From contig NZ_JARVRH010000013.1 in assembly GCF_030209755.1 (NCBI RefSeq), positions 1 to 64,000 on the forward strand: 64,000 nucleotides of DNA. Reading direction: 5' to 3'. A program made the position numbers and the translations under genes. This document shows, in pieces, positions 58,588 to 64,000 of this stretch (the stretch's first letter is position 1; each line of letters begins with the position of its first letter). The notes beneath the pieces were generated by a model, which saw nothing but the letters and a program-made list of their open reading frames with translations, ran no database searches and was not told where the DNA came from. Origin of the DNA: Arthrobacter sp. efr-133-TYG-118. Its GTDB lineage: Bacteria; Actinomycetota; Actinomycetes; Actinomycetales; Micrococcaceae.

Positions 58588-60306
58588 GTGGCTACTTATA
58601 CTCAATCCGCCGGAGTCCTTGACGCTCCGGTAGTACCGAAGTCCAAGGGACGCATCGTCGTCAACTGGATCACCTCCACTGACCACAAGACCATCGGGTA
58701 CATGTACCTGATCGCGTCCTTCGTGTTCTTCTGCCTGGGCGGTGTCATGGCGCTGCTGATCCGCGCCGAGCTCTTCGAGCCCGGCATGCAGATCCTGCAG
58801 ACCAAGGAACAGTACAACCAGCTCTTTACGATGCACGGCACCGTGATGCTGCTGATGTTCGCAACGCCGCTCTTCGCAGGCTTCGCGAACGTCATCATGC
58901 CGCTTCAGATCGGTGCACCCGACGTCGCCTTCCCGCGACTGAACGCGCTGGCGTTCTGGTTCTTCCTCTTCGGCTCCACCATCGCGGTGTCCGGCTTCAT
59001 CACCCCGCAGGGTGCTGCCTCCTTCGGCTGGTTCGCCTATGCGCCCTTGTCGGACACGACGTTCACCCCGGGCGTGGGCGGAGACCTTTGGGTCTTCGGC
59101 CTGGCATTGTCCGGTTTCGGAACCATCCTGGGTGCCGTGAACTTCATTACCACCATCATCTGCATGCGCGCTCCCGGCATGACGATGTGGCGCATGCCGA
59201 TCTTCACCTGGAACACCCTCGTGACGGCGATCCTGGTTCTCATGGCCTTCCCGCCGCTCGCCGCCGCGCTCTTCGCGCTTGGTGCTGACCGCCGCTTCGG
59301 AGCCCACATCTTCGACCCTGAGAACGGCGGAGCTGTCTTGTGGCAGCACCTGTTCTGGTTCTTCGGCCACCCCGAGGTTTACATCATTGCGCTGCCGTTC
59401 TTTGGCATCGTGTCTGAGATCTTCCCGGTATTCAGCCGCAAACCGATCTTCGGCTACAAGGGCCTGGTCTACGCGACAATCGCCATTGCCGCACTGTCGG
59501 TTACCGTCTGGGCGCACCACATGTACGTCACCGGATCGGTGCTGTTGCCGTTCTTCTCCTTCATGACGATGCTGATCGCGGTACCCACCGGCGTGAAGTT
59601 CTTCAACTGGATCGGCACGCTGTGGCAGGGCTCGATTACCTTCGAGACGCCCATGCTCTGGAGCATCGGCTTCCTGGTCACCTTCCTCTTCGGCGGCCTG
59701 ACCGGCATCATCCTGGCCTCCCCGCCGCTTGACTTCCACGTTTCAGACTCCTACTTCGTCGTGGCTCACTTCCACTACGTGGTCTTCGGAACTGTCGTGT
59801 TCGCCATGTTCGCAGGCTTCTACTTCTGGTGGCCCAAGTGGACCGGCAAGATGCTCAACGAACGCCTCGGCAAGATCCACTTCTGGCTCCTGTTCCTGGG
59901 CTTCCACGGCACCTTCCTGATCCAGCACTGGCTCGGCGTCGAGGGCATGCCCCGCCGCTACGCTGACTACATGCCGCAGGACGGCTTCACCTGGATGAAC
60001 CAGTTCTCCACCATTTCATCCTTCGTGCTCGGCGCTTCGCTCCTGCCGTTCTTCTGGAACGTCTACATCACCTGGCGCAGCAACAAGAAGGTAGAAGTGG
60101 ACGATCCCTGGGGCTTCGGTGCTTCGCTCGAATGGGCCACATCCTGCCCGCCGCCGCGACACAACTTCACCTCGCTGCCCCGCATTCGTTCCGAACGTCC
60201 TGCCCTGGACCTCCACCACCCGGAACTCGCCCAGCACCACACTGCACAGAGCCCCGAGCCGGCAGCAAAGGTGCTCGGCAACGCTGATCAGAAGGACGCC
60301 AAGTGA
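58588..60306 (+). CDS. ctaD: Cytochrome c oxidase subunit I
   Basis: The 572-residue protein has twelve membrane helices. Heme ligand His lies in [20 protein letters not shown], the CuB His-Tyr element in [20 protein letters not shown], the His pair in WAHHMYVTG, and the heme a and a3 His pair in [10 protein letters not shown]. It reduces oxygen and pumps protons in the aa3 oxidase. It starts with GTG 58588, 10 bases after ctaC, and overlaps ctaF by 4 bp. Confidence 0.98.
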   Translation: MATYTQSAGVLDAPVVPKSKGRIVVNWITSTDHKTIGYMYLIASFVFFCLGGVMALLIRAELFEPGMQILQTKEQYNQLFTMHGTVMLLMFATPLFAGFANVIMPLQIGAPDVAFPRLNALAFWFFLFGSTIAVSGFITPQGAASFGWFAYAPLSDTTFTPGVGGDLWVFGLALSGFGTILGAVNFITTIICMRAPGMTMWRMPIFTWNTLVTAILVLMAFPPLAAALFALGADRRFGAHIFDPENGGAVLWQHLFWFFGHPEVYIIALPFFGIVSEIFPVFSRKPIFGYKGLVYATIAIAALSVTVWAHHMYVTGSVLLPFFSFMTMLIAVPTGVKFFNWIGTLWQGSITFETPMLWSIGFLVTFLFGGLTGIILASPPLDFHVSDSYFVVAHFHYVVFGTVVFAMFAGFYFWWPKWTGKMLNERLGKIHFWLLFLGFHGTFLIQHWLGVEGMPRRYADYMPQDGFTWMNQFSTISSFVLGASLLPFFWNVYITWRSNKKVEVDDPWGFGASLEWATSCPPPRHNFTSLPRIRSERPALDLHHPELAQHHTAQSPEPAAKVLGNADQKDAK

Positions 60307-60704
60307 AAATCGAATCATGGATTTTTGGAGCCGGGGCCTTTTTCTTCGTCCCCGTCGCAGTGGCCTACGGTTTCCTGACCCACTGGTCTGAGTGGGTTGG
60401 AACCCTCGGCATTCTCCTGGTCGGTGGCCTGGCCGGCATGATCGGCGGCTACCTCGGCTTCACCGGCAAGCGAGTCGGCATGCGCCCGGAAGACCGTCCG
60501 GATGCCGAGATCCACGAAGGCGCCGGCGAGCAAGGACACTTCAGCCCCTGGAGCTGGTGGCCGCTGGTCCTCGGTTTGGCCTGTGCCGGTGGCTTCCTTG
60601 GCCTCGCCGTGGGCTTCTGGATCACGTTTGTCGCCGCTGGCCTGGCCCTCGTAGCCTTGGTCGGTTGGGTCTTCGAATACAGCCGCGGAGACCACGCGCA
60701 CTAG
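60303..60704 (+). CDS. ctaF: Cytochrome c oxidase subunit 4, actinobacterial type
   Basis: The 133-residue protein has four hydrophobic helices in two pairs, divided by a charged loop ([20 protein letters not shown]). This is the actinobacterial subunit IV that packs against CtaD. The start overlaps ctaD by ATGA. A perfect hairpin follows 17 bp after its stop. Confidence 0.94.
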   Translation: MKIESWIFGAGAFFFVPVAVAYGFLTHWSEWVGTLGILLVGGLAGMIGGYLGFTGKRVGMRPEDRPDAEIHEGAGEQGHFSPWSWWPLVLGLACAGGFLGLAVGFWITFVAAGLALVALVGWVFEYSRGDHAH

Positions 60705-60720
60705 AAGTACTTGGACAAGG

Positions 60721-60754
60721 ACGGCGGGCCCCACCAATTGGTGGGGCCCGCCGT
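60721..60754. terminator. Hairpin after ctaF
   Basis: ACGGCGGGCCCCACCAA and TTGGTGGGGCCCGCCGT form a perfect 34-base palindrome. It ends the ctaC-ctaD-ctaF operon and may also serve the convergent HPr gene. Confidence 0.88.
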
Positions 60755-60814
60755 CGTCGTATCCGGGTTGCATTTCGGTGAGACACCAGGTGTGTCAACA
60801 GGGCGCTTGCCCGT

Positions 60815-61108
60815 TCACTGGCCTTCTACGGCCTCCAGGACGGCCGAAAGCGCGGCCAAGGCATCGTCGACCTCATCAAGCGTGCGGCCGGCTTGCAGCG
60901 CTTCTCCGGAGACCGACAGCACCACCTCGCACCCGTGGCCGAAATCCTCGGTCATCACCTCGAGCAAAGACCGGGCATCCACCGCTTGCTGGCCAGGCTT
61001 GCGGATCGTCACAGGAAGGCCAGTGGCCGTCACGGCCCGCACGAAGACGGCAGCAGCCCGTGCATGGAGGCCGATCTCTGCGGCGACGATGGCTTTGTGC
61101 TCGGACAA
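60815..61108 (-). CDS. HPr-family phosphocarrier
   Basis: The 97-residue protein has phosphorylatable His15 in EIGLHARAAAVFVRAV and a Ser in DARSLLEVM, as in HPr. The usual GLHARPA motif reads GLHARAA. HPr carries phosphate from enzyme I to sugar EII proteins. Start TTG 61108 with AAAGGAG was chosen. No ptsI lies next to it. It is divergent from the GntR gene. Confidence 0.85.
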   Translation of the reverse strand: MSEHKAIVAAEIGLHARAAAVFVRAVTATGLPVTIRKPGQQAVDARSLLEVMTEDFGHGCEVVLSVSGEALQAGRTLDEVDDALAALSAVLEAVEGQ

Positions 61109-61273
61109 ACCGGCTCCTTTGACTCGGACGGCCAGATGCCGACTGCGATTTTGATCCCCTACAAGCGTAGCGCCGCCACACGACGGCACCGTTCGCAGTG
61201 CTTAGCTGGTCTAGACCTGCCGGTGGATTGGCCTACGCTTATTTCATGAAAGATTTCGTGGCCGGAGACCGTC

Positions 61274-62065
61274 GTGCCCGCTGAGGCAGCACGTATCGCG
61301 GGGGAGATCGACCGCAAGAGCGGCACTCCTATCTACGTTCAATTGCGCGAGATCCTGCGCAGCTATATCTCCGAGTCCTGCAAGCCCGGTGCGGCGTTGC
61401 CTTCGGAGCGGGATCTCTCCGAACGATTCGGGCTTGCCAGGATGACGGTACGGCAGGCCATAGATGCCCTCGTCGGCGAGGAAGTCATTGAACGCGTGGT
61501 TGGATTGGGAACTTTCGTCCGCAAACCGAAGCTGGACCTTCAGGTGAAGCTCACGTCGTACAGCGAAGAAATGCAACGTCGCGGCATGGTTCCGGCAGCC
61601 AAGGTCCTGAGCTTTGAACAAATCGCGGCCAGCGCCTTCCTGGCGAGGGAACTCCAGCTGGAGGAAGGGACGCCGCTGGTCCGCTTCAGGCGGCTCCTCC
61701 TCGCTGACAACGAGCCCATGAGCGTGGACGAAAACTTCATCCCTGCGCATCGCGTGCCAGGCCTCTTGGACGATGCGCCTCCCACTTCCCTGTACAACGT
61801 GCTGAGTGAGAAGTACGGACTGGTCATGGAGTGGGGTGAGGACATGATCGAAGCAACGGCGGCTTCGCCATCAACAGCGCGGCTATTGAACGTAGATGTC
61901 GGTACTCCCTTGCTCAAGATTCAGCGCCACGCTTTCGTTGCCCGCGCCATGGTGGACTATTCCGTGTCGTACTACCGTGCCGACCGGTACAAGTTGTGGG
62001 TCCCGTTGCAGCGTCCAGGCGTCCGGTCCACCCGAAGCCAATCCACGGGGTACCGCACCCACTAG
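61274..62065 (+). CDS. GntR-family regulator with UTRA domain
   Basis: The 263-residue regulator has a winged helix (GTPIYVQLREILRSYISESC, then PSERDLSERFGLARMTVRQA) and a UTRA ligand domain ending in VDYSVSYYRADRYKL. HutC/NagR-type relatives sense sugar phosphates, so a link with the neighbouring HPr is plausible but unproven. Start GTG 61274. A hairpin follows. Confidence 0.93.
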   Translation: MPAEAARIAGEIDRKSGTPIYVQLREILRSYISESCKPGAALPSERDLSERFGLARMTVRQAIDALVGEEVIERVVGLGTFVRKPKLDLQVKLTSYSEEMQRRGMVPAAKVLSFEQIAASAFLARELQLEEGTPLVRFRRLLLADNEPMSVDENFIPAHRVPGLLDDAPPTSLYNVLSEKYGLVMEWGEDMIEATAASPSTARLLNVDVGTPLLKIQRHAFVARAMVDYSVSYYRADRYKLWVPLQRPGVRSTRSQSTGYRTH

Positions 62066-62107
62066 TTCAAAGCCGGCGAAACGACCGCTTGAAAGCCCGA
62101 AGAAACG

Positions 62108-62143
62108 AGAGAAGGCCTCGTCCATATGGACGGGGCCTTCTCT
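62108..62143. terminator. Bidirectional hairpin between gntR and qcrB
   Basis: AGAGAAGGCC-CGTCC and GGACG-GGCCTTCTCT pair over about 15 bp with one opposed mismatch and loop ATAT. It lies between the convergent genes. Confidence 0.85.
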
Positions 62144-62159
62144 GTGCTACCTGCGGGAC

Positions 62160-63833
62160 CTAGTGGCTAAGGCTCTTGTGCTCTTCGCCGGACTCGATGG
62201 CCTCATGGTGGCCGTGTCCGTGCGCAGCTTCAAGCTCGGCCGGAGTTGCCGGAGCAACTCGGTCTTCGAAGAACCACTTGGACAACGCCGCGCGGCGCTT
62301 CTCCTTGGGGGTGACGACGCCATGCTCGTTCGGCTCGGCCGGCAACGGTGAAGGCGACTCGAAGCCCACAAGCTTGTAGTGCTTGTAGTCGTCCAGTGGC
62401 GCGTGTACCTCGATGAACTCGCCATGCGGCAGGCGCACGATGCGACCCGTTTCACGGCCGTGCAGGGCGATCTCGCGGTCCTTGCGCTGCAGCGCAAGGG
62501 CTACGCGCTTCGTCACCATGAATGCAAGGATCGGGCCGATGAAGAACAGCGTACGCAGCCAGTACGTGACGTCGTTCAGGGCAACGTGGAAGTGCGTTGC
62601 GATGAGGTCCGAACCGGCAGCCGCCCACATGACGCAGTACCAGGTAAAGCCGGCGACACCAATGGCAGTACGGGTAGGAGCGTTGCGGGGACGGTCCAGG
62701 ACGTGGTGCTCACGGTTGTCCTTGGTGATCCAGCGTTCGATCCACGGGTACATGAACAGCACCGTGAAAATGATGCCTGCGGGAACCAATGCGGGCAGCA
62801 GCACATTCAACGTCAGCACATGGCCGAAGATGATGTATTCGAAGTGGAAGTCGTTGACAACGCCAGGCATGAGTCGCAGGGCACCATCGACGAAGCCGAT
62901 GTACCAGTCAGGCTGGGTACCTGCCGACACAGGGGAGGGGTCGTACGGCCCGTAGTTCCAAATCGGGTTGATAGTGAACATCGCAGCCATGAGGGCGACG
63001 ACACCGAACACGATGAAGAAGAAGCCGCCGGCCTTTGCAGCGTAAACCGGTCCCAGGGGGTAACCGACGACGTTGCCGTCGTTGCGACCCGGGCCGGGGT
63101 ACTGCGTGTGCTTGTGCACAACCACCATGAAGAGGTGGATGACGATCATCAGCAGAATCATGGCCGGGACGAGCAGGATGTGCAGCACGTACAGACGGCC
63201 GATGATGGCTGTTCCCGGGAACTCGCCTCCGAAGAGGAAGAACGAGATGTACGTTCCGATCACGGGGATGGACTTGATGACACCGTCGATGATTCGCAGG
63301 CCGTTACCGGAGAGCAGGTCATCGGGGAGCGAATATCCCGTGAAGCCTTCGGCCATGGCCAGGATGAGCAGGACGCCGCCCACTACCCAGTTCATTTCAC
63401 GCGGCTTGCGGAAAGCACCCGTGAAGAAAACGCGCAGCATGTGCACACCAAGCGATGCCACGAACAGCAAGGCCGCCCAGTGGTGTACCTGGCGGAAGAA
63501 CAAGCCGCCGCGAATGTCGAAGGAAATGTTCAGCGACGAGTTGTACGCGACGGACATTTCGACATTGGTCAGCGGCGTGTACGAACCCGCATAGTGGGTC
63601 TCAGCCATGGACGGGTCAAAGAAGAACGTCAGGAAGGTACCCGACATGAGGAGAATGACGAAGGAATACAGCGCCACCTCACCGAACATGAAGGACCAGT
63701 GGTCGGGGAAGACCTTCCGGCCGAATTCACGCAGGATTCCGGATCCGCCGACGCGCTCGTCAACGAAGTCCGTGATCCGGCCAACCTTGGTTTCGGGTAC
63801 GAAGGGGACTTCAGCTGTTGATGAGGCGCTCAT
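62160..63833 (-). CDS. qcrB: Cytochrome bc1 complex cytochrome b subunit
   Basis: The 557-residue protein has the b-type heme His pairs in [20 protein letters not shown] and [12 protein letters not shown], and the Qo-site element with [12 protein letters not shown]. The C-terminal tail after about 430 is long and charged, as in actinobacteria that form a bc1-aa3 supercomplex. ATG 63833 or GTG 63842 is the start; both lie inside the end of qcrA. Confidence 0.96.
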   Translation of the reverse strand: MSASSTAEVPFVPETKVGRITDFVDERVGGSGILREFGRKVFPDHWSFMFGEVALYSFVILLMSGTFLTFFFDPSMAETHYAGSYTPLTNVEMSVAYNSSLNISFDIRGGLFFRQVHHWAALLFVASLGVHMLRVFFTGAFRKPREMNWVVGGVLLILAMAEGFTGYSLPDDLLSGNGLRIIDGVIKSIPVIGTYISFFLFGGEFPGTAIIGRLYVLHILLVPAMILLMIVIHLFMVVVHKHTQYPGPGRNDGNVVGYPLGPVYAAKAGGFFFIVFGVVALMAAMFTINPIWNYGPYDPSPVSAGTQPDWYIGFVDGALRLMPGVVNDFHFEYIIFGHVLTLNVLLPALVPAGIIFTVLFMYPWIERWITKDNREHHVLDRPRNAPTRTAIGVAGFTWYCVMWAAAGSDLIATHFHVALNDVTYWLRTLFFIGPILAFMVTKRVALALQRKDREIALHGRETGRIVRLPHGEFIEVHAPLDDYKHYKLVGFESPSPLPAEPNEHGVVTPKEKRRAALSKWFFEDRVAPATPAELEAAHGHGHHEAIESGEEHKSLSH

Positions 63834-64000
63834 GCTCGTCACGCTCCCAGTAACTCGGTCCTACAGGTTCTTTGAAATCGCTCGTCGCTACGAGGTAGCC
63901 CTCAGCATCTACCGCGATGGGCAGTTGGGGGAGCGGACGGCTGGCGGGGCCGAAGATAACCTTGCATTCCTTGGTGAGGTCGAAGGTTGACTGGTGGCAC
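63811..64000 (-). CDS. qcrA: Rieske iron-sulfur subunit, C-terminal part; cut by the window edge
   Basis: The minus-strand frame encodes [20 protein letters not shown] and ends EHERLINS at TGA 63811. CHQS-T-F-D is the second half of the Rieske cluster site (C-H-x-S). Its last 23 bases overlap the qcrB start in another frame, which indicates coupled translation. The rest of the gene lies beyond the right edge. Confidence 0.92.
   Translation of the reverse strand, partial: CHQSTFDLTKECKVIFGPASRPLPQLPIAVDAEGYLVATSDFKEPVGPSYWERDEHERLINS

Noticed and set aside
58372..59739. A 455-codon charged frame opposite ctaD
   Set aside because: Charged composition is the complement of hydrophobic membrane-helix codons, not a protein.
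62379..63821. A 480-codon frame opposite qcrB
   Set aside because: Same reason: complement of membrane-protein codons.

Overview
The window is high-GC DNA with frequent GTG and TTG start codons. Its second half carries a conserved actinobacterial core: holA-rpsT-lepA-hemW, hrcA-dnaJ-rsmE, phoH-ybeY-CNNM-era, leuA, recO-uppS, and the aa3 oxidase ctaC/ctaD/ctaF with qcrA/qcrB. Protein style and gene order best fit Arthrobacter or a close relative (Micrococcaceae). This is a judgement from content; no database search was possible.

Bases 1 to about 26,000 are an accessory island. It ends inside a 5'-truncated comEC (competence channel) gene. Almost every gene in it looks like defence, conflict or toxin-immunity machinery: an orphan PD-(D/E)XK-type protein (1518-2216), a DUF5677/HEPN-like protein (3054-3908), a NACHT STAND ATPase (4255-7692), a PH-like plus Kelch propeller protein (8586-10490), a broken HEAT-type gene, a second HEPN-like protein (11119-11934), a coupled two-gene module (11973-12900), a secreted RHS toxin with URI/GIY-YIG-like tip and immunity genes (13669-19189), a P-loop kinase-like protein, a PIN nuclease coupled to an ImmA/IrrE-like protein without its metal motif (19960-21569), and a 1,359-residue Schlafen/AlbA-STAND fusion (21698-25777).

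The left half of the island (2.6-13.3 kb) is punctuated by a family of repeats sharing the motif ACCCACCTCCT. Two copies (2652-2791 and 3921-4060) are both exactly 140 bp, are 81% identical by hand count, carry 28-bp internal inverted arms, and bracket one gene. Other copies sit at 8289-8418 and 13024-13340, each at a boundary between unrelated gene modules. Truncated gene ends lie directly beside two of them. This suggests repeat-delimited module exchange, or MITE/IS-end debris that drove it. No transposase or integrase is visible in the window.

From 26.9 kb on the genes are core. holA and rpsT face each other across a terminator; lepA and hemW follow. hrcA has a CIRCE operator upstream and leads dnaJ and rsmE. 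phoH, ybeY, a CNNM transporter and era overlap as one operon, followed by an LCP cell-wall ligase. leuA is preceded by a likely leaderless Leu-rich attenuator peptide. Two paralogous hydrolases and a flavoprotein run leftward before pyrD. erpA, ctaC, ctaD, ctaF, HPr, a GntR regulator and qcrB/qcrA (edge) close the window as a respiratory cluster. Perfect or near-perfect hairpins separate most convergent pairs.
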